Shown: piece by piece, positions 52,560-60,905 of the stretch | How positions within the stretch are numbered: position 1 is the first letter of the stretch | Layout: every line of letters begins with the position of its first letter | Source of the DNA: SPJN01 sp965229935 | Lineage (GTDB): Bacteria; Pseudomonadota; Alphaproteobacteria; SPJN01 | Length of the DNA stretch: 64,000 nt | Reading direction: 5' to 3' | Assembly: GCA_965229935.1 (NCBI GenBank) | Contig: CBDDKB010000002.1 | Span: forward strand, 1,426,001 to 1,490,000 | Notes under the pieces: model-generated | What the model was told of the DNA's origin: nothing | The model's database searches: none | The model's input: only the letters and a program-made list of their open reading frames with translations | Program-made: the position numbers and the translations under genes

Positions 52560-53396
52560 CTACCGTTTCTTCTTCGACTTGCGACGACGCAGAATGAACT
52601 TGTCTGTCGCTTTATTATTACGGGTCTTGGCGCCCTTGGTCGGCTTGCCCCAAGGTGTCACCGGATGACGACCACCTGAGGTACGACCTTCACCACCACC
52701 ATGGGGATGATCGACCGGGTTCATAGCAACACCACGAACAGAAGGACGGCGGCCCATATGACGGCTACGACCAGCTTTACCAAGCTTAACGTTTTGATGA
52801 TCGGGATTTGATACGGCACCAACGGTTGCCATGCCTGTTCCCAACACCAAACGCTGTTCGCCTGACGGCAAGCGCATGATAGCGTAACGACCGTCGCGAC
52901 CAACCAGCTGGGCATAAGCACCGGCAGAACGGGCCATCTGGCCACCCTTGCCCGGCTTCAGCTCAACATTATGCACGATTGTACCAATCGGCATGGCTGA
53001 CAACGGCATTGCGTTACCCGGCTTCACGTCGACCTTGGCACCTGAAACGACCTTGTCGCCAACTGCCAGGCGCTGCGGCGCCAGAATGTATGACAGTTCG
53101 CCATCTTCATAGCGGATCAACGCGATGAAGGCTGTGCGGTTCGGGTCATATTCCAGACGCTCAACCGTTGCGGTGACATCATGCTTTGTCCGCTTGAAGT
53201 CAACCATACGGTAGGAACGCTTGGCACCACCACCACGACGACGTGCTGTCACACGACCATGATTGTTACGACCACCGGTCTTTGTCAGACCGCGAGTCAG
53301 TGTTTTTTCCGGGCCACCCTTGTGGAGACCTGACCGGTCAACCAGAACAAGGCTACGCTGCCCAGGTGTTACCGGCTTGTATTGCTTCAAAGCCAT
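52560..53396 (-). CDS. rplB: Ribosomal protein uL2
   Basis: A 278-residue uL2: KQYKPVTPGQRSLVLVDRSGL, GGRNNHGRVTARRRGGGAKR and the near-invariant VRGVAMNPVDHPHGGGEGRT. It is needed for subunit joining and peptidyl transfer. Confidence 0.98.
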   Translation of the reverse strand: MALKQYKPVTPGQRSLVLVDRSGLHKGGPEKTLTRGLTKTGGRNNHGRVTARRRGGGAKRSYRMVDFKRTKHDVTATVERLEYDPNRTAFIALIRYEDGELSYILAPQRLAVGDKVVSGAKVDVKPGNAMPLSAMPIGTIVHNVELKPGKGGQMARSAGAYAQLVGRDGRYAIMRLPSGEQRLVLGTGMATVGAVSNPDHQNVKLGKAGRSRHMGRRPSVRGVAMNPVDHPHGGGEGRTSGGRHPVTPWGKPTKGAKTRNNKATDKFILRRRKSKKKR

Positions 53397-53417
53397 CGGT
53401 TTTCCCTTTCCTGCGCC

Positions 53418-53711
53418 TTAGATTCCGGTTGAAACGTCAAGCGTCTCACCCTCGGCCAAGGTTACATATGCCTTTTTGACATCCGCGCGACGGCCGATCT
53501 GACCGCGGAAGCGCTTAACCTTGCCTTTGACCCGTACTGTGTTCACTGCTTCAACTTTGACATTGAACAGCTCTTCAACAGCTTTCTTGATTTCAACCTT
53601 TGTGGCGTCATCAGAAACTTTGAACACAACTTGGTTATGCTCAGAAGCCATGGTGGACTTTTCAGTAATCACCGGTGACTTGATGACGTCATAGGAGCGT
53701 ACCGTCTTCAT
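53418..53711 (-). CDS. rplW: Ribosomal protein uL23
   Basis: A 97-residue uL23: SYDVIKSPVITEKSTMASEHNQVVFKV and ELFNVKVEAVNTVRVKGKVKRFRGQIG. Docking site for trigger factor and SRP. Start overlaps the rplD stop as ATGA. Confidence 0.98.
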   Translation of the reverse strand: MKTVRSYDVIKSPVITEKSTMASEHNQVVFKVSDDATKVEIKKAVEELFNVKVEAVNTVRVKGKVKRFRGQIGRRADVKKAYVTLAEGETLDVSTGI

Positions 53712-54325
53712 TTCAGGCGCGCCTCCAACGCTTCCAAACCTGCCTTCGTCAGCACAAGACGCTCACGACGCAGAATGTCATACACATTGGCACCCTGGCT
53801 GGGCAGAACATCCACTGCGGGGATGTTGCGCACAGCACGCGCAAAATCTGCGCTTACTTCGGGGCCATCGATAATCAGGGCATTATTAATACCCAAAGGC
53901 GCAAGCGCCTGACGTAGGCTGGCGGTCTTGCCGTCACCTTCATAGGCTTCCAACACGGTCAATGACCCGTCTTTTGCCTTGGCGGACAGCGCAAGCTTTA
54001 GACCCAGCTTACGGATTTTCTTCGGCAGATCATGTGCATGGCTGCGCGGTGTCGGACCGAATGTACGGCCACCACCAACCATTGAACCAACCCGGCGTGA
54101 ACCGTGACGGGCACGACCCCCACCCTTCTGGTTGCCCCACTTGGCACCAGTACGGGCAATCTCAGACCGGTTCTTAACATCATGTGTGCCCTGCTGGCGC
54201 TTTGCGAGCTGCCAACGAACCACACGCTGCAGAATGTCTGCGCGAGGCTCAAGGCCGAAAATGTCTTCTGACAGTTCGACTGAACCTGCTTTTTTACCAG
54301 CGAGGGAAATTGCATCCAATTTCAT
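53708..54325 (-). CDS. rplD: Ribosomal protein uL4
   Basis: A 205-residue uL4: VRWQLAKRQQGTHDVKNRSEIARTGAKWGNQKGGGRARHGSRR contains the tunnel loop; LEAYEGDGKTASLRQALAPLG follows. In E. coli L4 represses the S10 operon; whether it does here is unknown. It ends overlapping rplW and starts two bases after rplC. Confidence 0.98.
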   Translation of the reverse strand: MKLDAISLAGKKAGSVELSEDIFGLEPRADILQRVVRWQLAKRQQGTHDVKNRSEIARTGAKWGNQKGGGRARHGSRRVGSMVGGGRTFGPTPRSHAHDLPKKIRKLGLKLALSAKAKDGSLTVLEAYEGDGKTASLRQALAPLGINNALIIDGPEVSADFARAVRNIPAVDVLPSQGANVYDILRRERLVLTKAGLEALEARLK

Positions 54326-54327
54326 GA

Positions 54328-55137
54328 TTACGCATCCTTCCCTTCTTCGGCACCGTCAGCAGCTTCGGCAGGTGCGTCTGCTTCGACGGGTGCTTTTGCT
54401 TCCGCTACGATTTCTTCGGCTGCTTCTTCTGCAGGCGCTTCTTCGGCGGGAGCATCTTCGTTACTTGCACGCAGGGCGGCAGGGAACGGTGCATCAGGAT
54501 GAACAGCTTTCTTCACCGCATCGCGGATCAGAACCCAACCACCCTTGTGACCGGGCACGGCACCCTTGATCAGGATCAAGCCCTGTTCAGGGTCCGTACG
54601 GACGATTTCAAGGTTCTGGGTCGTCACACGGGCTGCACCCATGTGACCTGCCATTTTCTTACCCTTAAACACCTTGCCCGGGAATTCGCACTGACCGGTA
54701 GAACCATGTGAACGGTGAGAGATCGACACACCATGCGAGGCACGCAGGCCACCGAAGTTGTGACGTTTCATACCACCGGCAAAGCCCTTACCGATTGACG
54801 TGCCAGACACGTCAACATACTGACCTGATACAAAGTGATCGGCGGTAATTTCCGCGCCGACTTCGATCAGATTGTCCGGGGCGACCCGGAATTCAGCGAG
54901 CTTGCGTTTTGGTTCAACCTTGGCCACGGCAAAATGTCCGCGCAACGCCTTGGTTACATTTTTTACTTTGGCTGTCCCGGCACCGAGCTGAACGGCACTG
55001 TAGCCGTCCTTGTCCTCGGTCCGCTGGGACACAACCTGGCAATTTTCAAGCTTCAGCACAGTGACAGGCACGTGACGCCCATCCTCGGTGAAGAGGCGGG
55101 TCATACCGACTTTCTGTGCGATCACACCGGAGCGCAT
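54328..55137 (-). CDS. rplC: Ribosomal protein uL3 with long acidic tail
   Basis: A 269-residue uL3, about 60 longer than E. coli L3. The core is typical: RSGVIAQKVGMTRLFTEDGRHVPVTVLKLE, GMKRHNFGGLRASHGVSISHRSHGS and KMAGHMGAARVTTQNLEIV. From about residue 225 it continues as an Ala/Glu-rich tail (APAEEAPAEEAAEEI). A GAGC-TTCCC hairpin precedes the gene at 55155-55178. Confidence 0.98.
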   Translation of the reverse strand: MRSGVIAQKVGMTRLFTEDGRHVPVTVLKLENCQVVSQRTEDKDGYSAVQLGAGTAKVKNVTKALRGHFAVAKVEPKRKLAEFRVAPDNLIEVGAEITADHFVSGQYVDVSGTSIGKGFAGGMKRHNFGGLRASHGVSISHRSHGSTGQCEFPGKVFKGKKMAGHMGAARVTTQNLEIVRTDPEQGLILIKGAVPGHKGGWVLIRDAVKKAVHPDAPFPAALRASNEDAPAEEAPAEEAAEEIVAEAKAPVEADAPAEAADGAEEGKDA

Positions 55138-55154
55138 TGGTCTATCCCTTCGTT

Positions 55155-55178
55155 GAGCCTTCCCCCATTGGGAAGCTC
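55155..55178 (-). other. Hairpin before rplC
   Basis: GAGC-TTCCC pairs with GGGAA-GCTC with one bulged C around a five-base loop, 18-41 bases before the rplC start. It could affect rplC translation or rpsJ-rplC processing. Confidence 0.45.
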
Positions 55179-55213
55179 GTTCACAAAATACTCAGGGCCT
55201 TTATCAAAAAGGC

Positions 55214-55522
55214 TTAGAGCTTAATTTCAACATCAACACCAGCAGCAAGGTCGAGCTTCATAAGCGCATCAACCGTCTGGGGTGTCGGATCCAAAATGTC
55301 GAGCATGCGTTTATGTGTACGCACCTCAAACTGTTCGCGACTTTTCTTGTCGATATGCGGCCCGCGCAGAACAGTGAACTTTTCAATCTTGGTCGGCAAA
55401 GGGATGGGACCACGCACGCGCGCGCCTGTCCGTTTTGCCGTGTTCACGATCTCGCCGGTCGACGCATCAAGAACCCGATGATCGAACGCCTTCAGGCGGA
55501 TCCGGATATTTTGACTTTCCAT
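55214..55522 (-). CDS. rpsJ: Ribosomal protein uS10
   Basis: A 102-residue uS10 (NusE): QNIRIRLKAFDHRVLDASTGEIVNTAKRTGA, GPIPLPTKIEKFTVLRGPHIDKKSREQFEVRTHKR. Also an antitermination factor with NusB. First gene of the S10 set, 67 bases after tuf. Confidence 0.98.
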   Translation of the reverse strand: MESQNIRIRLKAFDHRVLDASTGEIVNTAKRTGARVRGPIPLPTKIEKFTVLRGPHIDKKSREQFEVRTHKRMLDILDPTPQTVDALMKLDLAAGVDVEIKL

Positions 55523-55552
55523 CGACTATATTCCTTATCGTTAAAAGCAAAT

Positions 55553-55582
55553 GGCGTGCTGCCCATAAGCAGGCAACACGCC
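55553..55582 (-). other. Hairpin between tuf and rpsJ
   Basis: GGCGTG pairs with CACGCC, with further TGCC/GGCA pairing inside. It lies just after the tuf stop. The following ATTTGCTTTT is a modest T-run, so partial termination between the str and S10 sets is possible. Confidence 0.55.
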
Positions 55583-55589
55583 GTGTTTA

Positions 55590-56780
55590 TTATTCTACGA
55601 TAGCGGAGACGACGCCAGCACCAACGGTGCGGCCGCCTTCGCGGATCGCGAAGCGAAGACCTTCGTCCATGGCGATCGGGCAAATCAGCTCGACATCCAT
55701 AGCGATGTTATCGCCGGGCATAACCATCTCTGTACCCTCAGGAAGGGTCACAACACCGGTCACGTCAGTTGTACGGAAGTAGAACTGCGGACGGTAGTTT
55801 GTGAAGAACGGTGTATGACGGCCACCTTCATCCTTGGTCAGGATGTAGGCTTCTGCCTTGAACTTCGTATGCGGGGTGATCGAACCGGGCTTGGCCAGAA
55901 CCTGACCGCGCTCAACCTCGTCACGCTTCGTGCCGCGCAGAAGAACACCAACATTGTCACCTGCTTCACCGCGATCAAGCAGCTTGCGGAACATTTCAAC
56001 ACCGGTAACCGTTGTGGTTGTTGTGTCATTGATGCCGACGATTTCAATTTCGTCACCAACCAGAACAACACCGCGTTCAACACGGCCGGTCACAACCGTA
56101 CCACGACCAGAGATGGAGAACACATCTTCGATCGGCATCAGGAAGTCACCATCAATCGCACGCTCGGGCTGCGGAATGTAGGCGTCAACTTCGGCCATCA
56201 GCTCAAGGATTTTTTCCTTGCCGATGTTTTCGTCACGGCTTTCCAAAGCAGCAAGCGCTGAACCTGCAACGATCGGAATATCGTCACCGGGGAATTCATA
56301 TTCGCTCAACAGTTCACGAACTTCCATTTCAACAAGCTCTAGAAGCTCTTCATCGTCCACCTGGTCAACCTTGTTCAGGAATACCACAAGCGCGGGCACA
56401 CCAACCTGGCGGGCGAGCAGGATATGCTCACGCGTCTGGGGCATGGGGCCATCAGCGGCGGAGCAAACCAAAATCGCACCATCCATCTGCGCAGCACCGG
56501 TGATCATGTTCTTCACATAGTCAGCATGGCCGGGGCAATCAACGTGAGCATAGTGACGATTGTCCGTCTCATACTCAACGTGAGCTGTAGAGATCGTGAT
56601 ACCGCGTTCACGCTCTTCAGGGGCCTTGTCAATATCTGCATAATCAGAAAACTCGGCGCCGCCCTGTTCTGCTAGCGTCTTTGTAATCGCAGCCGTCAAC
56701 GTCGTCTTACCATGGTCAACATGACCAATCGTGCCGATGTTACAATGCGGCTTCGTCCTCTCAAATTTCTCTTTCGACAT
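55590..56780 (-). CDS. tuf: Elongation factor Tu
   Basis: A 396-residue GTPase that carries aminoacyl-tRNA to the ribosome. G1 GHVDHGKT, G2 ERERGITISTAHVEYET, G3 DCPGHADYVKNMITGAAQ, G4 NKVD and G5 SAL are present; GRGTVVTGRVERGVV begins domain 2. Many alphaproteobacteria carry two tuf copies; only one is in this window. Confidence 0.98.
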   Translation of the reverse strand: MSKEKFERTKPHCNIGTIGHVDHGKTTLTAAITKTLAEQGGAEFSDYADIDKAPEERERGITISTAHVEYETDNRHYAHVDCPGHADYVKNMITGAAQMDGAILVCSAADGPMPQTREHILLARQVGVPALVVFLNKVDQVDDEELLELVEMEVRELLSEYEFPGDDIPIVAGSALAALESRDENIGKEKILELMAEVDAYIPQPERAIDGDFLMPIEDVFSISGRGTVVTGRVERGVVLVGDEIEIVGINDTTTTTVTGVEMFRKLLDRGEAGDNVGVLLRGTKRDEVERGQVLAKPGSITPHTKFKAEAYILTKDEGGRHTPFFTNYRPQFYFRTTDVTGVVTLPEGTEMVMPGDNIAMDVELICPIAMDEGLRFAIREGGRTVGAGVVSAIVE

Positions 56781-56846
56781 GATCGTCTCCTTCGAAGAAA
56801 CCTATTTGTCTAACTCTTATCGCAAGCGATGGTTCGGGGTCGGTCG

Positions 56847-58925
56847 TTACGCCATTTTGGCGACGACTTCTTCCTGTACCGCGTGCGGAACTTTCTCATA
56901 ATGATCGAATTGCATGGTGTATTGCGCACGCCCCTGGCTCATTGAGCGGAGGTTGTTCACATAACCAAACATGTTGGCCAAAGGCACCATGGCACCAATC
57001 ACCTGCGCATTACCGCGCTGTTCGGTACCGGTCACCTGACCGCGCCGTGAATTCAGGTCACCGATAACGTCACCCATGTAATCTTCAGGGGTCACAACTT
57101 CGACCTTCATAATCGGCTCAAGCAGTTGGGCGCCTGCTTCGTCCGCCAATTCGCGGAAAGCAGCACGACCGGCGATCTCGAATGCCATAACTGACGAGTC
57201 AACATCATGATAGGCACCGTCAACCAGCGTGATCTTGTAGTCGATGACAGGGAAGCCAGCCAGCACACCAGATTTGGCAACGCTGTCGATCCCCTTTTCA
57301 ACGCCCGGGATATATTCCTTGGGCACTGAACCACCAACGATGGCACTTTCGAACAATTCGCCTGTACCGGGCTCTTGCGGCTCAAGATCCAGAATAACGC
57401 GGGCGAACTGACCGGAACCACCGGACTGTTTCTTATGGGTGTAGTCAACGCGGGCGGGCTTGGCGAATGTTTCGCGGTAAGCCACCTGCGGTGCACCGAC
57501 ATTCGCTTCAACCTTGAACTCACGCTTCAGGCGGTCAACGATAATGTCGAGGTGAAGTTCACCCATACCGGCAATCACAGTCTGACCTGATTCTTCGTCG
57601 GTTGTGACGCGGAATGAGGGGTCTTCCTGTGCCAGGCGAGACAGAGCAAGGCCAAGCTTTTCCTGGTCACCCTTGGTCTTCGGCTCAATGGCAATTTCGA
57701 TCACGGGATCGGGGAATTCCATACGCTCAAGAATAACCGGGTTGGTTGCAACGCAAAGCGTGTCACCAGTTGTGGTATTCTTCAGACCTGCGATAGCAAC
57801 AATGTCACCGGCGCGGGCTTCTTTAATGTCTTCACGAGAGTTGGCATGCATTTGCAGCATACGGCCAACACGTTCGCGATTGTCCTTAACGGAGTTCATG
57901 ACAGATGTCCCGGTTTCAAGAACACCTGAATAGACGCGGGCGAATGTCAGCGAGCCAACAAACGGGTCGTTCATGATCTTAAAGGCCAAGGCAGAGAAAG
58001 GCTCATCATCTGATGACTTACGCTCGATTGCCTTGTCAGCGTCATTCATGTCCACACCCTTAATGGCGGGCACGTCCAACGGCGACGGCATATAATCAAG
58101 AACAGCATCCAGAAGCGGCTGCACACCCTTGTTCTTAAAGGCTGTACCGCAAAGAACCGGCACAAATGCGCTTTCCAGCGTACCGCGACGGATCAGGTCT
58201 TTCAGCTGATCTTCGCTGGGCTCTTCACCTTCAAGATAGGCTTCCATCGCGTCATCATCGATCTCAACTGCTGTTTCGATCAACTGCGCACGATATTCTT
58301 CGGCCTTGTCTTTCAGCTCATCACGAATGTCTTGATACTTAAATTCAGCACCCAGACCTTCATCCAGCCAAACAATTTCCTGCATCTTCAATAGGTCAAT
58401 GCAACCTTCGAATTCTGCTTCTGCGCCGATCGGCAACTGAGTGACCAGCGGGGTAGAACCCAAGCGATCAACAATCATGTCTACGCAGCGATAGAAGTCG
58501 GCACCTGTACGGTCCATCTTGTTGACGAAGCACATACGCGGCACACCATATTTGTCAGCCTGACGCCACACTGTTTCAGATTGCGGCTCAACACCGGCAA
58601 CTGAGTCAAACACAGCGACAGCACCGTCAAGCACACGCAAGGAACGCTCAACCTCAATGGTGAAGTCCACGTGACCGGGAGTGTCAATGATGTTGATGCG
58701 GCAGTCTTTCCAGAAGCAAGTCGTTGCAGCAGAGGTAATGGTGATACCACGCTCCTGCTCTTGCTCCATCCAGTCCATGGTGGCTGCGCCATCATGCACT
58801 TCACCGATTTTGTGGCTTACGCCTGTGTAGTAAAGAATACGCTCGGTCGTTGTGGTTTTACCGGCGTCAATATGGGCCATAATGCCGATATTGCGATACT
58901 TATCGAGGGGGGTTGTGCGTGCCAT
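56847..58925 (-). CDS. fusA: Elongation factor G
   Basis: A 692-residue translocase GTPase. G1 AHIDAGKTTTTERIL, G2 ERGITITSAATT, G3 DTPGHVDFT and G4 NKMDRTGAD are intact, and the domain IV region has YTHKKQSGGSGQFARV. It moves tRNA-mRNA after peptide transfer and recycles ribosomes. Lies between rpsG and tuf in the str set. Confidence 0.98.
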   Translation of the reverse strand: MARTTPLDKYRNIGIMAHIDAGKTTTTERILYYTGVSHKIGEVHDGAATMDWMEQEQERGITITSAATTCFWKDCRINIIDTPGHVDFTIEVERSLRVLDGAVAVFDSVAGVEPQSETVWRQADKYGVPRMCFVNKMDRTGADFYRCVDMIVDRLGSTPLVTQLPIGAEAEFEGCIDLLKMQEIVWLDEGLGAEFKYQDIRDELKDKAEEYRAQLIETAVEIDDDAMEAYLEGEEPSEDQLKDLIRRGTLESAFVPVLCGTAFKNKGVQPLLDAVLDYMPSPLDVPAIKGVDMNDADKAIERKSSDDEPFSALAFKIMNDPFVGSLTFARVYSGVLETGTSVMNSVKDNRERVGRMLQMHANSREDIKEARAGDIVAIAGLKNTTTGDTLCVATNPVILERMEFPDPVIEIAIEPKTKGDQEKLGLALSRLAQEDPSFRVTTDEESGQTVIAGMGELHLDIIVDRLKREFKVEANVGAPQVAYRETFAKPARVDYTHKKQSGGSGQFARVILDLEPQEPGTGELFESAIVGGSVPKEYIPGVEKGIDSVAKSGVLAGFPVIDYKITLVDGAYHDVDSSVMAFEIAGRAAFRELADEAGAQLLEPIMKVEVVTPEDYMGDVIGDLNSRRGQVTGTEQRGNAQVIGAMVPLANMFGYVNNLRSMSQGRAQYTMQFDHYEKVPHAVQEEVVAKMA

Positions 58926-58949
58926 GATTGCTCACTCCAGATCCGGCGA

Positions 58950-59420
58950 CTACCAACGATAATGTGAGAAAGCACGGTTGGCTTCTGCCATCCGGTGCGT
59001 ATCTTCACGCTTCTTAACTGCTGTGCCGCGGTTCTGCGCAGCGTCCATCAGTTCAGCGGACAGGCGGTCAACCATCGTACGCTCAGACCGTTTGCGGGCA
59101 GCTTCGATCATCCAACGGATGGCCAGTGCCTGACGACGGTCGGCGCGGACTTCAACCGGCACCTGATAGGTGGCACCACCAACACGACGTGAGCGAACCT
59201 CAACAGTCGGGCTGATATTTTCCAGTGCCTCATGGAAAAGCGGCAGCGGCTCTGCGCCCAACTTTTCCTGCACGCGATCAAGCGCACCGTAAACAATCCG
59301 TTCGGCGACAGATTTCTTACCGTCAACCATCAGATTGTTCATGAATTTTGTCAGCACGACATCACCGAACTTAGGATCGGGGATAATTTCGCGCTTTTCT
59401 GCTCTATGACGACGAGACAT
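58950..59420 (-). CDS. rpsG: Ribosomal protein uS7
   Basis: A 156-residue uS7: MSRRHRAEKREIIPDPKFGDVVLTKFMN, LMVDGKKSVAERIVYGAL and EVRSRRVGGATYQVPVEVR. It nucleates the small-subunit head. In E. coli S7 represses the str operon. Confidence 0.98.
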   Translation of the reverse strand: MSRRHRAEKREIIPDPKFGDVVLTKFMNNLMVDGKKSVAERIVYGALDRVQEKLGAEPLPLFHEALENISPTVEVRSRRVGGATYQVPVEVRADRRQALAIRWMIEAARKRSERTMVDRLSAELMDAAQNRGTAVKKREDTHRMAEANRAFSHYRW

Positions 59421-59438
59421 AAGCTGTACTCCCTATCC

Positions 59439-59810
59439 TTATTTCGGCCGCTTGGCGCCGTATTTGGAGCGACGCTGACGACGATCCTTGACACCCTGGG
59501 TATCGAGCACACCACGAAGAACGTGATAGCGCACACCCGGCAAGTCCTTCACACGACCGCCGCGCAGCAGCACGACAGAGTGTTCTTGCAAGTTATGACC
59601 TTCACCCGGAATGTAACCGATGACTTCATACCCTGATGTCAGGCGCACTTTGGCAACCTTACGCAGAGCCGAGTTCGGCTTTTTCGGTGTTGTTGTGTAC
59701 ACGCGTGTGCACACGCCGCGGCGCTGAGGGCATGCCTCTAGCGCGGGAACCTTGTTACGCTTGACCGGCGCTTTGCGCGGTTTGCGAATTAGCTGGTTGA
59801 TCGTAGGCAT
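59439..59810 (-). CDS. rpsL: Ribosomal protein uS12
   Basis: A 123-residue uS12: TINQLIRKPRKAPVKRNKVPALE, TTPKKPNSALRKVAKVRL with the lysine altered in streptomycin-resistant mutants, and GGRVKDLPGVRYH. It controls decoding fidelity. First gene of the str set after a 300-base leader. Confidence 0.98.
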   Translation of the reverse strand: MPTINQLIRKPRKAPVKRNKVPALEACPQRRGVCTRVYTTTPKKPNSALRKVAKVRLTSGYEVIGYIPGEGHNLQEHSVVLLRGGRVKDLPGVRYHVLRGVLDTQGVKDRRQRRSKYGAKRPK

Positions 59811-60127
59811 ATGATCTGTTCCGCCTGCCGTTCGTCCTATCGGTAACGCCCAAACGGGCTGCTTACCTTGTTAATCTCTAGCCTTCAGGCCCAATTAAGA
59901 CGCACAAAAGCGCGCTTTATGAGGGACCCTAAAGACGCGAAAGAGATCGCGAGGCGCATGCCGGACAGCAAACACCCACGATCTTACATCAGAGGATCCG
60001 GTCAGAATTGTCCGTAGACCGGATCATGTCTCAGAATCTGTCAGTCGATCTGAACAACGTTTAGTCCATCTTGCTGCGTCCCAAAGGGCGGTTCACAGGC
60101 CTATGAACTACGGCTTGTCCTTATCGG
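59811..60127 (-). other. str operon 5' leader (no gene)
   Basis: About 317 bases between the predicted transcription start and rpsL contain no convincing ORF. They hold a 9-bp perfect hairpin at 59995-60025. No known leader motif is recognised. Confidence 0.6.
59995..60025 (-). promoter_or_regulatory. 9-bp hairpin in the str operon leader
   Basis: GATCCGGTC pairs fully with GACCGGATC around a 13-base loop, about 100 bases into the predicted leader transcript. It may be a regulatory or processing site; there is no T-run. Confidence 0.55.
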
Positions 60128-60133
60128 TGGGGC

Positions 60134-60163
60134 GTTATAGTCCCCCGATGCCGTGCGGGTCAA
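60134..60163 (-). promoter_or_regulatory. Strong promoter of the str operon
   Basis: TTGACC and TATAAC are separated by 18 bases on the minus strand. Start is predicted near 60127. The position, between the ybjQ terminator and rpsL, fits a primary promoter for translation genes. Confidence 0.75.
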
Positions 60164-60323
60164 CACTATTACCCCCGAAAAAGCAGCGACATCTTGGCAT
60201 TTTTGGGCAAATCAGGTGGTTTATTACAAAAACAGGTCAGCTTGCCGCAATCAGCACTGCAAATTTCGGCAATTTGACTGGAAAATGCCGGCCAATCACC
60301 GCACATAGCCCCGATTCTTTCTG

Positions 60324-60346
60324 AAAAAAACAGTCTTTTCAGACCG
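60324..60346 (-). terminator. Terminator after ybjQ
   Basis: CGGTCT-GAAA-AGACTG (a 6-bp stem with GAAA loop and one G-T pair) is followed by seven T on the minus strand. It isolates ybjQ from the str promoter. Confidence 0.85.
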
Positions 60347-60369
60347 ATTCCCCAAAATCACCCCAAGAA

Positions 60370-60735
60370 TCATGAGTCTGATTCTGTACGGGTCACAACC
60401 GCTGTGCCTGAGGCAACAAGCATTATCATGCCGCCTTTTTGCCCGCCGCTCAGCTCCTGATAGTCAAGATCAACGCCGATCACAGCGTCAGCACCGATTG
60501 AGGCCGCTTCGTCGCGCAGTTCATCCAACACAATCCTGCGGGCGTCACGCAATACGGTCTGGGTTGACCCACTGCGGCCACCAACCACATCGCGGACACT
60601 GGCGAAAAAGTCCCGCAGAACATTCATGCCATACACACATTCTGCGGAAATCACGTCAATTTCCCGTTCGATCACCCTACCCGCCACGGTAAATCCAGTG
60701 GTCAGCGTAATATGGCTATTATCCTGATCTGACAA
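60370..60735 (-). CDS. YbjQ/UPF0145 family protein
   Basis: A 121-residue protein with TTGFTVAGRVIEREIDVISAECVYGMNVLRDFFASVRDVVGGRSG and ASIGADAVIGVDLDYQEL, the standard UPF0145 pattern. Family function is unknown; the fold forms rings in structures, and it was once named heavy-metal binding. The start is TTG at 60735, supported by AGGAG six bases before it and no better ATG. It stands between rpoC and rpsL with terminators on both sides, which interrupts the usual rpoBC-rpsL continuity. Confidence 0.88.
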   Translation of the reverse strand: MSDQDNSHITLTTGFTVAGRVIEREIDVISAECVYGMNVLRDFFASVRDVVGGRSGSTQTVLRDARRIVLDELRDEAASIGADAVIGVDLDYQELSGGQKGGMIMLVASGTAVVTRTESDS

Positions 60736-60851
60736 ATCTAACTCCTAAAAATCTGGTCCAGGCGCTGCGCGCCGGACATCTTATGACTTCGGGCCGCAAA
60801 GTAGCCCACGAACCTATTTACTTAATATCCACAAACCAATCTATTACCCAC

Positions 60852-60881
60852 AAAAAAGGGCGCAGCAATAAAGCCGCGCCC
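60852..60881 (-). terminator. Terminator after rpoC
   Basis: GGGCGC pairs with GCGCCC, with two more GC pairs inside, followed by TTTTTTG on the minus strand. An A/T-run on the other side makes it look bidirectional. Confidence 0.85.
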
Positions 60882-60905
60882 CATTTTTTTGCCTTAGGAA
60901 AAGAC

